DNA from: Roseobacter sp.
GTDB lineage: Bacteria > Pseudomonadota > Alphaproteobacteria > Rhodobacterales > Rhodobacteraceae
Length of the DNA: 34,822 nucleotides
NCBI GenBank assembly: GCA_011050655.1
Contig: DRFG01000216.1
Location: 1 to 34,822 of the forward strand
Reading direction: 5' to 3'
Position numbers and translations under genes: made by a program
The notes under the pieces: generated by a model
Databases searched by the model: none
What the model was told of the DNA's origin: nothing
The model's input: only the letters and a program-made list of their open reading frames with translations
Part shown: one piece after another, positions 25,364 through 34,401 of the stretch
Layout: the number at the start of each line of letters is the position of its first letter
Numbering within the stretch: the first letter of the stretch is position 1

Positions 25364-26032
25364 TCAGCCGCGTATCCAATAGGCTGCGCGGCCGTTCTTT
25401 TTATCGGGGTCCACCAGGCGTAAATAGGCTGGGCGCGATCTTTTGGACCCAACGTCAAACACAAATGGCTTTTCGGCGAACCCTTGCACGGGCCGTATTG
25501 CGTGCCGCGACGTGTTGACGGGATGCGAAGCGATGCCCGAGCGGAGCGCGGTAATCTTTGCCGTACGTACGTCAAAGCGGCAGGGGCTGTGGCGTGGGGT
25601 ACCTTTGGTAATTAAACAACCAAGTACCCGACTGGTATCGCCCATGTCACTTTTTAGCGGTAAAAGCAGCATGCGTGCGTCTATCGGACCGGCGCTATTC
25701 ACAAGATCAAGCATCCCAATTGCAGGGGTCTCGAACAGTTCTTCCATCATGATGTTAAAGCGTTGCCGTGCTTGTATCTGAATGAACGAGGTGATCGCCA
25801 TGCCGCGCACTTCCATCCCCATCAGATCGTTCAGGTGGCTGCCCGCGACCCGCAACCGTGCCACCCCCGGTTTAATACGTTCTAGGATAAACGCATGATG
25901 CAAAGCAGGGTCCAACCCACTTGGGTCTACCTGAGACCGCGTTGGTAAAATCTGTTCTCCGCGCAGCGACTCCCAATACGCCTGGAATTGCGTCAATACG
26001 GCATAATCGGGGTCTGAAACATTTTCGGTCAT
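25364..26032 (-). CDS. PAS_5-family protein
   Basis: A 222-residue soluble protein matching the PAS_5 (DUF1488-like, alphaproteobacterial PAS) family by memory. Its start is typical (an N-terminal YWESLRGEQILPTRSQVDP, with ILERI and RVAGSHLNDLMGMEVRG after it), which corresponds to the first strands and helix of a PAS fold. Two further beta regions follow to about residue 140; the C-terminal 80 residues are basic and not obviously folded into a known domain. No output domain, signal peptide or membrane helix is present, so it may be a sensor that acts on a partner protein. It converges on the DAHP synthase gene with 20 bases between. Confidence 0.75.
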   Translation of the reverse strand: MTENVSDPDYAVLTQFQAYWESLRGEQILPTRSQVDPSGLDPALHHAFILERIKPGVARLRVAGSHLNDLMGMEVRGMAITSFIQIQARQRFNIMMEELFETPAIGMLDLVNSAGPIDARMLLLPLKSDMGDTSRVLGCLITKGTPRHSPCRFDVRTAKITALRSGIASHPVNTSRHAIRPVQGFAEKPFVFDVGSKRSRPAYLRLVDPDKKNGRAAYWIRG

Positions 26033-26346
26033 TGAAATAATATTCTGTGTGTTTGGTTGCGGTGGGCTATCAAGCGGCGGTTATCTCTCTTTGCACAACA
26101 ACGGTACAATGCGTTTAAACCGCGCTGGCTTACGTTTTTCGGCGGCAATCACGTGGCAAGCGCTTGAAACCTTGCACCATGGTATAAGCGGTTTTGCCCA
26201 ATTTAGGCTAAAACTTTTCTAAAAATCTTAGGTTTTGGTTAATCTATAAGGTGAGAACCCTACCGGATCTTCCGGCTTTCGACTTGCTCCGATTGGAAGT
26301 TTCGCTTTTAAGGCGGGCAAGAATGTTTAGCAGACAAGGACCACGC
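26033..26346. promoter_or_regulatory. divergent intergenic region, possible extended -10 promoter for yicC operon
   Basis: This gap of about 310 bases separates the divergent PAS_5 and yicC genes. TGGTATAAG at 26180-26188 fits an extended -10 promoter reading toward yicC, and a 10-bp perfect palindrome (CAAGCGCTTG, 26157-26166) sits just upstream, where an activator or repressor could bind. No -35 match is good. The rest is AT-rich without a supported gene. Confidence 0.35.
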
Positions 26347-27237
26347 ATGATACGTTCGATGACCGGTTTTGCTTCTGGAAGTGGTGCTTTGACACCGCAT
26401 AGCTGGGGGTGGGAAATACGGTCGGTCAATGGCAAGGGGCTGGATCTGCGCTTGCGTGTGCCCGATTGGATTGACGGGCTCGAGGCCGAGTTACGTAAGC
26501 AGATGAGTGGCGCTTTGGTGCGTGGAAACGTGACCTGCAATCTTCGAATAACCCGCGAAGAAGGCGGCGGTGCCCTTGGTGTCAACACCAGCCAGCTTGA
26601 TGCCGTTCTCGAAGCATTGCACCAGATCGAAGCCCGAGCAATGGACGCTGGTGTGTCGCTCGCACCTTCAAAGGCCACTGACATCGTCACCATGCGGGGC
26701 GTGTTAGAACAAGCGCCGCAGGTGGATGATGTGCCTGCGCTAAGCGTCGCATTGCTCGCGGAATTCGCGAAAGTATTGGCTGATTTCGATGCAATGCGCG
26801 TCAATGAAGGTGCGGCCTTGGCCCAAGTCTTGCAGTCGCAACTGACTGAAATCGAAGATTTGACCGGCCGCGCCAAACTATTGGCAGAGCAACGCAAAGA
26901 AGAGATGGCGCATACATTAAAGCGCAATCTGGCGCGGGTTCTCGATAACAGTGACGGTGTAGACGCAAGTCGTCTGTCGCAAGAGCTGGCAATCATAGCC
27001 GTAAAATCGGATGTGACCGAGGAAATAGACCGATTGCACGCTCATGTGGGTGCCGCACGCGGTTTGCTGGGGCAGGGTGGGCCTGTCGGGCGTAAGCTCG
27101 ATTTCTTGATGCAGGAATTCAATCGCGAAGCCAATACGTTGTGCAGCAAGGCACAGGACACCGATTTGACGCAGGTCGGGTTGGCGTTAAAAGCGATAAT
27201 CGACCAGATGCGCGAACAAGTGCAGAATGTGGAGTAA
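26347..27237 (+). CDS. yicC: YicC-family endoribonuclease
   Basis: A 296-residue YicC protein. It begins with the family signature MIRSMTGFA followed by WEIRSVNGKGLDLRLRVP, and ends with the DUF1732 region containing GRKLDFLMQEFNREANTLCSK, the most conserved part. E. coli YicC has been reported to act as an endoribonuclease. I chose the ATG at 26347 because AAGGA lies 6 bases before it and homologues begin there; the open frame extends back to 26251 without family support. It is followed after three bases by gmk, a gene pairing common in proteobacteria. Confidence 0.93.
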   Translation: MIRSMTGFASGSGALTPHSWGWEIRSVNGKGLDLRLRVPDWIDGLEAELRKQMSGALVRGNVTCNLRITREEGGGALGVNTSQLDAVLEALHQIEARAMDAGVSLAPSKATDIVTMRGVLEQAPQVDDVPALSVALLAEFAKVLADFDAMRVNEGAALAQVLQSQLTEIEDLTGRAKLLAEQRKEEMAHTLKRNLARVLDNSDGVDASRLSQELAIIAVKSDVTEEIDRLHAHVGAARGLLGQGGPVGRKLDFLMQEFNREANTLCSKAQDTDLTQVGLALKAIIDQMREQVQNVE

Positions 27238-27240
27238 GAT

Positions 27241-27882
27241 ATGAGCGAGCGACGCGGCCTATTGATTATACTTAGCTCACCATCCGGGGCAGGCAAGTCT
27301 ACACTGGCACGTAAATTGCGTGACTGGGATGCGTCGCTGCAGTTTTCGATTTCGGCAACAACCCGCAAACCAAGGGTTGGGGAAACGGATGCGAAAGATT
27401 ACTATTTCGTGTCCGAGGACGATTTCCGCAAATACGTTAACGAAGGCGAGATGTTGGAACACGCGCGGGTTTTCAACAACTATTATGGGTCGCCCAAGGG
27501 GCCGGTGCAAAAGGCGATAGATAACGGTCGCGACGTGTTGTTTGATGTCGACTGGCAAGGGGCCCAGCAAATCTCCAACTCATCTCTCAAGCAGCATGTG
27601 CTATCGATTTTTATCTTGCCGCCGTCGATCCGGGAACTGCGTCGTCGTCTCGAAACACGCGGTCAGGATGATCAGGATACCATTGCCTTGCGAATGGAGA
27701 AAAGCTGGGATGAAATCAGCCATTGGGATGGATATGATTATGTGCTGGTAAACGACGATCTGGTGGATACGGAAGCGCGACTGAAGGCCATTATCACCGC
27801 AGAACGATTGCGGCTTTCGCAGCAGCCAAAACTGGTGGATCATGTGCGCGCATTACAAGCTGAATTCGAGGAAACCAAATGA
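27241..27882 (+). CDS. gmk: guanylate kinase
   Basis: The product (213 residues) converts GMP and ATP to GDP and ADP, an essential step of guanine nucleotide synthesis in the cytosol. The P-loop is [10 protein letters not shown] (about residues 12-21). The GMP-binding segment [20 protein letters not shown] and the lid residues in RLETRGQDD are typical. The length matches the family. It is three bases after yicC and its stop overlaps the start of the carbonic anhydrase-like gene by four bases (ATGA), so these genes form one operon leading into phoR. Confidence 0.96.
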   Translation: MSERRGLLIILSSPSGAGKSTLARKLRDWDASLQFSISATTRKPRVGETDAKDYYFVSEDDFRKYVNEGEMLEHARVFNNYYGSPKGPVQKAIDNGRDVLFDVDWQGAQQISNSSLKQHVLSIFILPPSIRELRRRLETRGQDDQDTIALRMEKSWDEISHWDGYDYVLVNDDLVDTEARLKAIITAERLRLSQQPKLVDHVRALQAEFEETK

Positions 27883-28400
27883 CCTTATATGCTTTGGCCG
27901 ATATTAGTCCTGACGTGGACCCCGACGCATGGATCGCCCCTGACGCCAATGTGATCGGTAAAGTGGTGCTCGAGGCCGGTGCATCGGTATGGTTTGGCGC
28001 TACACTTCGCGGAGATAACGAAAGAATTCACGTCGGTAAGGGCAGCAACGTGCAAGAAAATTCGGTTTTCCATACCGATCCCGGATGCCCGTTAACAATC
28101 GGTGAAAACTGCACCATTGGGCATAAGGTAATGCTGCATGGGTGCACGATCGGAGACAATTCACTTATCGGAATGGGTGCTACTGTGTTGAACGGGGCCA
28201 AGATCGGCAAGAATTGCCTGATCGGGGCGGGTGCCTTGATAACGGAAAATAAGGTGATCCCGGATGGTTCATTGGTGATGGGTGCCCCGGGCAAGGTCGT
28301 ACGCGATCTAGATGCAGCAGCAATAGCCGGACTGACAGCCAGCGCGCGACACTACCAAGAAAACGCACGGCGGTTTCGCCGAGACCTCGCGCCAATCTAA
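27879..28400 (+). CDS. gamma-class carbonic anhydrase-family protein
   Basis: A 173-residue left-handed beta-helix protein of the gamma-carbonic anhydrase (YrdA, PaaY) family. The three zinc histidines are at H65 (VFHTD), H82 and H87 ([10 protein letters not shown]), and [10 protein letters not shown] holds the usual Arg and Asp residues of the trimer interface. Many bacterial members have weak or no carbonic anhydrase activity, so the reaction is open. It is translationally coupled to gmk upstream. Its single TAA stop at 28398-28400 is followed at once, in the same frame, by the open frame of phoR. Confidence 0.9.
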   Translation: MTLYALADISPDVDPDAWIAPDANVIGKVVLEAGASVWFGATLRGDNERIHVGKGSNVQENSVFHTDPGCPLTIGENCTIGHKVMLHGCTIGDNSLIGMGATVLNGAKIGKNCLIGAGALITENKVIPDGSLVMGAPGKVVRDLDAAAIAGLTASARHYQENARRFRRDLAPI

Positions 28401-29447
28401 TTGGTGGTGCTACGTCCTCATCTACCTGATCTTCTTGCAGCGCTACCGCTGCCGACCTTGGCGGTGAACCGCGCCGAACGTATTGTCGCGATGAACGCAG
28501 AGGCCCAAACTTTATTGGGCAACACGGCGATAGATCGTCATTATATCAACGTGTTGCGCCAGCCTGCAGTTGTGGATGCGGTTGAGCAGTGTCAACAGGA
28601 CAACAAACCTCGAGAGGCGCAATACCTGGCCAACGATGGTGGCAATGATACGACCTATCGAGTGCACGTGCGCAAAGTCATGGGAATGGATTATGTCCTG
28701 CTCAGTTTCCAAGACATCACCCAATTGGCGAATGCAAGTCAGATGCGCCGCGATTTTGTGGCCAACGTCAGCCACGAATTACGCACGCCGCTGACGGCAT
28801 TAATGGGTTTCATCGAAACCCTGCGCGGACCTGCGCGCGATGATGCCGCGGCACGCGACAGGTTTCTTGGCATTATGACAGGCGAAGCAGAACGAATGAA
28901 CCGACTTGTCGGCGATCTTTTGTCATTGTCACGCGTTGAATCCGATGAACGGGTGCGTCCTACCGACAAAGTTGATTTGCGCTATGTGCTGCAATCGACG
29001 TTGCGGAACCTGAATCCGCTGGCGGACGAGGCGAATGTTACGCTGGTCGCGTTGATGGGGGACGACCCCTTGCCGCTGTTGGGCGATACGGATCAGCTTT
29101 TGCAAGTTTTCACCAATCTGATCGAAAATGCGATCAAATACGGTGGCAAAGGCAAAAATGTAGAAATTCAAGTTGAACAAACCCTGCGTGACCCTTCTTT
29201 GCGCGGCCCTGCGGTCCAGGTTACGGTGCGCGATCACGGGCCGGGTATCGACCCCATTCATCTGCCGCGTTTAACCGAACGGTTTTACCGCGCTGATAGC
29301 CATCGCAGCAGGGCATTGGGAGGCACCGGATTGGGGTTGGCCATCGTAAAACACATATTGAATCGTCACCGCGGACGGCTGAAAATTAGCAGTAACCTGG
29401 GGCAGGGTGCGCAGTTCACCGTAATCTTGCCGATGGATATGACCTAA
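28401..29447 (+). CDS. phoR: PhoR-type sensor histidine kinase, apparently without membrane segment
   Basis: A 348-residue histidine kinase: a PAS region (about 8-105, VNRAERIVAMNAEAQTLLG), HisKA dimer domain with phospho-acceptor H125 in NVSHELRTPL, and HATPase_c (about 225-345) with NLIENAIKYGG, DHGPGID and GGTGLGLAIVKHI. Position before pstS and similarity identify it as PhoR, which controls PhoB under phosphate starvation. No membrane helix is seen, unlike E. coli PhoR, and the upstream same-frame sequence is the carbonic anhydrase gene, so none has been missed. The start must be TTG 28401 or GTG 28404 or 28407 directly after that gene's stop, with no ribosome site; re-initiation after the stop is the likely mechanism. 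Confidence 0.88.
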   Translation: MVVLRPHLPDLLAALPLPTLAVNRAERIVAMNAEAQTLLGNTAIDRHYINVLRQPAVVDAVEQCQQDNKPREAQYLANDGGNDTTYRVHVRKVMGMDYVLLSFQDITQLANASQMRRDFVANVSHELRTPLTALMGFIETLRGPARDDAAARDRFLGIMTGEAERMNRLVGDLLSLSRVESDERVRPTDKVDLRYVLQSTLRNLNPLADEANVTLVALMGDDPLPLLGDTDQLLQVFTNLIENAIKYGGKGKNVEIQVEQTLRDPSLRGPAVQVTVRDHGPGIDPIHLPRLTERFYRADSHRSRALGGTGLGLAIVKHILNRHRGRLKISSNLGQGAQFTVILPMDMT

Positions 29448-29488
29448 GTTGCTATATTTATGACAGATGAACGTTGAATTTTCCCTGT

Positions 29489-29517
29489 CTGTCATGAAAC
29501 TGTAACATGAGTGTCAC
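29489..29517 (+). promoter_or_regulatory. Pho box (three direct repeats) before pstS
   Basis: Three heptamers, CTGTCAT (29489), CTGTAAC (29500) and GTGTCAC (29511), lie exactly 11 bases apart, the pattern bound by PhoB dimers in tandem. A possible -10 (TAAATA, 29535-29540) follows about 17 bases later, and the pstS ATG is at 29599. It should switch on pstSCAB-phoU when phosphate is low. Confidence 0.9.
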
Positions 29518-29598
29518 AAAAGCTAAGTGTCATCTAAATATTGGTGCGGCGAGATCACCATGGGGGTGGTCAGAAATTCTAAGCTGACAGGAGACATC

Positions 29599-30639
29599 AT
29601 GTCGCTCGTTAAACTCACCACATCCGCGTTAGCCATCGCTGCTTTGTCCGCAACCGCGGCTGCCGCGCGGGATCAGGTACAGATCGCCGGTTCTTCCACC
29701 GTTCTGCCCTATGCTTCCATCGTTGCCGAAGCCTTTGGCGAAAACTTTGACTTCCCGACGCCAGTTGTAGAATCAGGCGGCTCGTCGGCTGGTCTCAAGC
29801 GGTTTTGCGAAGGTGTAGGCGAGAACACGATCGACATCGCGAACGCTTCTCGCAAGATAAAAAGTTCCGAAGTCGAGGTCTGCGCCGCCAATGGTGTGAC
29901 CGACATCATCGAAGTTCAGATCGGCTATGACGGTATCGTTTTCGCATCTGACATCGACGGTAATACCTTCGAATTCACTCCTGAAGACTGGTACAAAGCC
30001 TTGTCCTCGGACGTTGTTGTTGATGGCAAGATCGTCGCGAACCCCAATAAAAAATGGTCGGATGTCAATGCTAACTTCCCCGATCAACCGATCCAAGCGT
30101 ATATTCCCGGCACAAAGCACGGAACACGCGAAGTGTTTGAAGATAAAGTGATCCTGGCAGGCTGTGAAGCTACCGGCGACTTTGAGGTGTTCAAAGCCGC
30201 AAATGGCGACGACAAAAAAGCAGCGGAAAAAGCCTGTATCGCGCTGCGCACAGACGGCACGTCGGTTGATATCGATGGCGACTATACCGAAACTTTGGCA
30301 CGCATCGAAAGCAACAAAGACGGTATCGGCGTATTCGGTCTGGCGTTCTATGAGAACAACACAGACAAGCTGCAAGTGGCGACAATGGGCGGCGTAGAAC
30401 CCACTGTCGAAACCATTTCATCCGGTGATTATCCGGTTTCACGCCCATTGTTCTTTTATGTCAAAAAAGCGCATATCGGCGTTATTCCGGGCTTGAAAGA
30501 ATACGCTGAGTTTTTCGTCGCCGATGAAATCGCGGGGCCTGACGGACCGTTAGCAGAGTACGGATTGGTGTCTGACCCCGAACTGGAAAAGACCCAAGCC
30601 ATTGTCGCTGATGAAATCGTCATGGGTAGCGATTCCTAA
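29599..30639 (+). CDS. pstS: phosphate-binding protein PstS
   Basis: The product (346 residues) is the periplasmic phosphate receptor of the Pst importer. A signal peptide ends at TAAAA-RDQ near residue 23. The mature protein starts with VQIAGSSTVLPYASIVAEAF, whose Ser and Thr residues bind phosphate, and includes ESGGSSAGLKRFCEG and GTKHGTREVFEDKV, further ligand loops. The ATG at 29599 follows CAGGAGA; the open frame back to 29527 has no ribosome site. A Pho box lies 82 bases upstream. The gene is followed by a perfect terminator hairpin, which should leave PstS in excess over PstCAB. Confidence 0.96.
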   Translation: MSLVKLTTSALAIAALSATAAAARDQVQIAGSSTVLPYASIVAEAFGENFDFPTPVVESGGSSAGLKRFCEGVGENTIDIANASRKIKSSEVEVCAANGVTDIIEVQIGYDGIVFASDIDGNTFEFTPEDWYKALSSDVVVDGKIVANPNKKWSDVNANFPDQPIQAYIPGTKHGTREVFEDKVILAGCEATGDFEVFKAANGDDKKAAEKACIALRTDGTSVDIDGDYTETLARIESNKDGIGVFGLAFYENNTDKLQVATMGGVEPTVETISSGDYPVSRPLFFYVKKAHIGVIPGLKEYAEFFVADEIAGPDGPLAEYGLVSDPELEKTQAIVADEIVMGSDS

Positions 30640-30649
30640 ACCTTTCATT

Positions 30650-30689
30650 CTACCCGGAGAGACTTTAACCTCTCTCCGGGTAGTTTTTT
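30650..30689 (+). terminator. intrinsic terminator/attenuator between pstS and pstC
   Basis: A perfect 13-bp stem (30650-30662 with 30671-30683), an 8-base loop and six Ts. It starts 11 bases after pstS. As the pst genes continue on the same strand without an evident Pho box of their own, read-through of this element probably sets the lower level of pstCAB. Confidence 0.92.
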
Positions 30690-30744
30690 GTCTAATATCA
30701 AGTGACCACAGGTCCGCGATTGGACCACGACTTGGGGGCTTTGC

Positions 30745-32244
30745 ATGCGCAACTTTCTGAATGTGGCACCGACCACGCTTTTGGTGCTTGTGCTGTTGGC
30801 GCTGACGGTTGTGGCTTTTGGTATCGTGCGCAGCCGCGCCATGGCTGCCGCAAGCGGAGATTCTCGCAAGCTGCATTCCCTCCCGAATTATTATGGATAC
30901 AACGCGGCTTTGTTTACGGCGATTCCATCGTTGTTTGTGCTGGTTGTTTGGTTGTTGATCCAACCTGTTGTGATCCAGAACGCTGTGATCGAAATGATTC
31001 CGCAAAGCGCCGTCGATCAAGGGTCTTCCGTCAACTTGGTGATGAGCGACGTAACCCGCGTCGCCAACGGGTTGGATGCGGCAGTTCAGGCCGGATCCAT
31101 TAACCCTGATCGGGCGCGCAACCTGTCATCAAGTGATACTGACGTGCGCGCATTGCTGGCAGAAAGCGGTGTGGCGCTTGGGTCCGATGTTAGCCCTGAG
31201 GTTTTGGCCGCAGCACAACGGTATCGTAGTATGCAGGGCACTGGCCGACTGCTGATGTTTGCCATTGTCAGTACCATTGCCTTGGCAGGGTTAGTGTTTG
31301 CTTTTCGCGTGACAACAGAAAAATTCCGAGCGCGGAACATGGTTGAACGCTTCTTGCTGTCCATGCTGATTGCAGCGGCTTCGCTGGCGATCCTGACGAC
31401 GGTGGGTATCGTCCTGTCGATGCTGTTCGAGACAATAAATTTCTTCAAGCTACACCCGTGGCAAGATTTTTTCCTTGGTACAACTTGGGCGCCCAATTTT
31501 CGGGGCGACAGTGAACTGTCGATACTGCCGTTGCTATGGGGCACGCTTTACATTTCGATCATCGCGCTGCTTGTCGCCGTCCCGATTGGGTTGTTTGCCG
31601 CAATTTATCTGTCCGAATATGCCAATAGTAAGGTCCGTGCCTTTGCCAAACCATTGCTCGAAATACTCGCCGGTATCCCCACGATCGTCTATGGCCTTTT
31701 CGCTCTGCTGACGGTCGGTCCGTTTCTGGTTAATCTGTTTGGACGCGGGGAAAACGGCATACTGGGCGTTGATTGGATGAGCGGGGCAACGTCAGTACTA
31801 ACGGCCGGGTTGGTCATGGGGATCATGTTGATCCCGTTTGTATCCTCGCTTAGCGATGACATCATAAATGCGGTGCCTCAGTCCTTACGCGACGGGTCTT
31901 TCGGGCTTGGGGCGACCCATAGCGAAACCATTCGCCAAGTTGTCTTGCCTGCCGCGCTGCCCGGTATCGTCGGGGCTGTCTTGTTAGCGGCCAGCCGGGC
32001 AATCGGCGAAACGATGATCGTGGTATTGGGGGCAGGGGCCATTGCACGGATCTCTGCGAACCCGCTTGAGGCAATGACAACCATTACCACACGTATTGTG
32101 AGCCAACTTACCGGTGACACCGACTTTGCCAGCCCCGAAACGCTGGTGGCTTTCGCGCTTGGTCTGACGTTGTTCGTACTGACCTTGGGGTTGAATGTGC
32201 TAGCACTTTATATCGTGCGTAAATACCGGGAGCAGTATGAATGA
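30745..32244 (+). CDS. pstC: phosphate ABC permease PstC
   Basis: A 499-residue permease, much longer than E. coli PstC (319) because of a N-terminal domain (about 1-200) with two early membrane helices, a periplasmic segment rich in polar residues and a third helix; this matches the DUF3708-type N-terminus of alphaproteobacterial PstC. The C-terminal half holds the BPD_transp_1 core with ILAGIPTIVYGLFAL, GLGATHSETIRQVVLPAALPG and GETMIVVLGAGA. It forms the phosphate channel with PstA; the genes overlap by four bases. The start at 30745 is the first ATG past the terminator, with a weak GGGGG ribosome site. Confidence 0.94.
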   Translation: MRNFLNVAPTTLLVLVLLALTVVAFGIVRSRAMAAASGDSRKLHSLPNYYGYNAALFTAIPSLFVLVVWLLIQPVVIQNAVIEMIPQSAVDQGSSVNLVMSDVTRVANGLDAAVQAGSINPDRARNLSSSDTDVRALLAESGVALGSDVSPEVLAAAQRYRSMQGTGRLLMFAIVSTIALAGLVFAFRVTTEKFRARNMVERFLLSMLIAAASLAILTTVGIVLSMLFETINFFKLHPWQDFFLGTTWAPNFRGDSELSILPLLWGTLYISIIALLVAVPIGLFAAIYLSEYANSKVRAFAKPLLEILAGIPTIVYGLFALLTVGPFLVNLFGRGENGILGVDWMSGATSVLTAGLVMGIMLIPFVSSLSDDIINAVPQSLRDGSFGLGATHSETIRQVVLPAALPGIVGAVLLAASRAIGETMIVVLGAGAIARISANPLEAMTTITTRIVSQLTGDTDFASPETLVAFALGLTLFVLTLGLNVLALYIVRKYREQYE

Positions 32245-33581
32245 CTGATGTGCCAGACCATACCAAGCCACAGCGGTCGCTGCTTCAGCAAGACGCACAC
32301 ACCACCAAGCGCAACCGGGCTGAAAAGCGTTTCAAAACTTATGGTATCATCGCCATTGCTATCGGGTTGCTAATGTTGGCGATTTTGCTGGTGACGATTA
32401 TCGGCCGTGGTTCCGGCGCATTTCAACAGACATTTCTTACGCTAGACGTGCAGCTGCTAGAAGCGAAGCTGGACAAGAAAGGCGATCGCAATATTGAGGA
32501 TATCAAAAAGGTTTCTACCTTTGGCTATGCGCCCTTGATGTCGGCGGCTCTTGAAACCAAAGTTGCGGCGCTTGGAATTCAGACCGAGCTAAAGCCAAAG
32601 GCGATGGCTGATATCCTGTCAAAGGATGCCGCCGCGCAGCTGCGCGATTTTGTGCTGGCGAACCCTGACTTAATCGGCACATCCGTGGAATTCAAGTTTT
32701 TGACCAACAGCCGTGTCGATGGGTACATGAAGGAGCGCGTTACCCGCGAAAGCATTGCCAACGATAAGAATATCAATGCTGCACAGCTTGATCTGGTAGA
32801 CGCACTGCACGCCGCCGGTGCATTGAACAAGCAATTCAACCTGTCATTCATTACCGGCGCAGACGCGTCAGATGCCCGCCCTGAAGCCGCTGGCATGGGT
32901 GTCGCTATGATTGGGTCGTTGTTCATGATGTTGGTGGTGCTGATACTTGCGCTTCCGATCGGGGTTGCAGCGTCGATCTATCTTGAGGAATTCGCGCCAA
33001 AAAACTTGCTAACTGATATCATCGAAGTAAATATATCAAACCTAGCAGCGGTCCCGTCGATTGTTTTCGGTATCTTGGGACTGGCAGTGTTTATTAACTA
33101 CATGCATTTACCAAACTCGGCCCCTCTGGTTGGTGGGTTGGTGCTGACGTTGATGACCTTGCCGACGATTATCATTTCGACCCGCGCATCGTTGAAATCT
33201 GTACCGCCATCAATACGCGACGCGGCTTTGGGGGTCGGGGCGTCTAAAATGCAGTCAGTGTTCCACCACGTTCTGCCCTTGGCCGCGCCGGGCATTCTGA
33301 CCGGCACCATCATCGGTCTGGCGCAGGCTTTGGGCGAAACGGCCCCCTTGCTGTTGATCGGCATGGTCGGCTTTATCGCCTCCAACCCGCCAGATAGCAT
33401 CGCGTCGGGTTTGCTTGCGCCTAACTCGGCGATGCCGGCCCAAATCTATGAATGGGCCAAACGCGCTGATCCGGCTTTTTACGAACGAGCTTGGGGCGGC
33501 ATTATCATTTTGCTGGTCTTTTTGGTAACGATGAATGCTATCGCTGTCCTGTTACGCCGTCGCTTTGAACGACGCTGGTAA
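32241..33581 (+). CDS. pstA: phosphate ABC permease PstA
   Basis: The product (446 residues) is the second Pst permease. A first membrane helix (about residues 33-54) is followed by a periplasmic domain of about 165 residues, corresponding to the DUF3333 domain seen in many alphaproteobacterial PstA proteins and absent in E. coli PstA (296 residues). The BPD_transp_1 core then runs from about 215 with [35 protein letters not shown] and [10 protein letters not shown]. It overlaps pstC by four bases (ATGA) and precedes pstB by 17 bases. The extra domains in both permeases could contact PstS or each other outside the membrane. Confidence 0.95.
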   Translation: MTDVPDHTKPQRSLLQQDAHTTKRNRAEKRFKTYGIIAIAIGLLMLAILLVTIIGRGSGAFQQTFLTLDVQLLEAKLDKKGDRNIEDIKKVSTFGYAPLMSAALETKVAALGIQTELKPKAMADILSKDAAAQLRDFVLANPDLIGTSVEFKFLTNSRVDGYMKERVTRESIANDKNINAAQLDLVDALHAAGALNKQFNLSFITGADASDARPEAAGMGVAMIGSLFMMLVVLILALPIGVAASIYLEEFAPKNLLTDIIEVNISNLAAVPSIVFGILGLAVFINYMHLPNSAPLVGGLVLTLMTLPTIIISTRASLKSVPPSIRDAALGVGASKMQSVFHHVLPLAAPGILTGTIIGLAQALGETAPLLLIGMVGFIASNPPDSIASGLLAPNSAMPAQIYEWAKRADPAFYERAWGGIIILLVFLVTMNAIAVLLRRRFERRW

Positions 33582-33598
33582 GATCGGAAGGCAAGGCA

Positions 33599-34396
33599 AT
33601 GAAAGATAACGTAATTTCGGAGACCGATGTGATGTCAAACAAGATCAAAATCGCGGCTCGCAACGTGCAAGTGTACTATGGCGACAACCATGCGATCAAG
33701 GACGTGTCGGTCGATATCTTGGACAAGACCGTAACCGCATTCATCGGCCCGTCGGGGTGTGGGAAGTCGACTTTCTTGCGTTGTATCAATCGGATGAACG
33801 ACACGATTGCCATCAGTTCGGTACAGGGCGACATCCTGATTGACGGTGAAGACATCTACGACAGTAAGGTCGATCCGGTACAGCTTCGCGCGAAGGTCGG
33901 TATGGTGTTTCAAAAGCCGAACCCGTTTCCGAAATCCATCTACGATAACGTGGCCTATGGGCCCCGTATCCATGGGCTGGCCCGCAACAAGACCGATCTG
34001 GACGAGATCGTGGAGCGCGCCCTTAAGCGAGCCGCGATTTGGAACGAAGTTAAAGACCGGCTTCTTGCGCCGGGTACCGGCCTGTCGGGCGGCCAACAGC
34101 AGCGTCTTTGTATAGCCCGTGCCATCGCTACCGAACCCGAAGTTTTGTTGATGGACGAGCCTTGTTCGGCGCTTGACCCGATTGCAACGGCGCAGGTCGA
34201 GGAGCTGATTGACGAGCTGCGACAGGATTATTCGGTGGTTATTGTAACCCATTCGATGCAGCAGGCGGCGCGGGTTAGCCAGAAAACCGCGTTTTTCCAC
34301 CTTGGGCACCTCGTGGAATACGGAGAAACCGATAAAATCTTTACCTCCCCAGAGGACCCTAGAACCGAAAGCTATATCACTGGCCGGATTGGATAA
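33599..34396 (+). CDS. pstB: phosphate ABC ATPase PstB
   Basis: A 265-residue ATPase with Walker [10 protein letters not shown] (about residues 49-57), Q-loop [17 protein letters not shown], which is diagnostic for PstB, signature [14 protein letters not shown], Walker [14 protein letters not shown] and H-loop VTHSMQQA. It powers phosphate import by PstCA and takes part in PhoR control together with PhoU. The ATG at 33599 follows AAGGC; a second ATG at 33632 is the alternative start. phoU begins five bases after its stop. Confidence 0.97.
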   Translation: MKDNVISETDVMSNKIKIAARNVQVYYGDNHAIKDVSVDILDKTVTAFIGPSGCGKSTFLRCINRMNDTIAISSVQGDILIDGEDIYDSKVDPVQLRAKVGMVFQKPNPFPKSIYDNVAYGPRIHGLARNKTDLDEIVERALKRAAIWNEVKDRLLAPGTGLSGGQQQRLCIARAIATEPEVLLMDEPCSALDPIATAQVEELIDELRQDYSVVIVTHSMQQAARVSQKTAFFHLGHLVEYGETDKIFTSPEDPRTESYITGRIG

Positions 34397-34401
34397 ATAT
34401 T

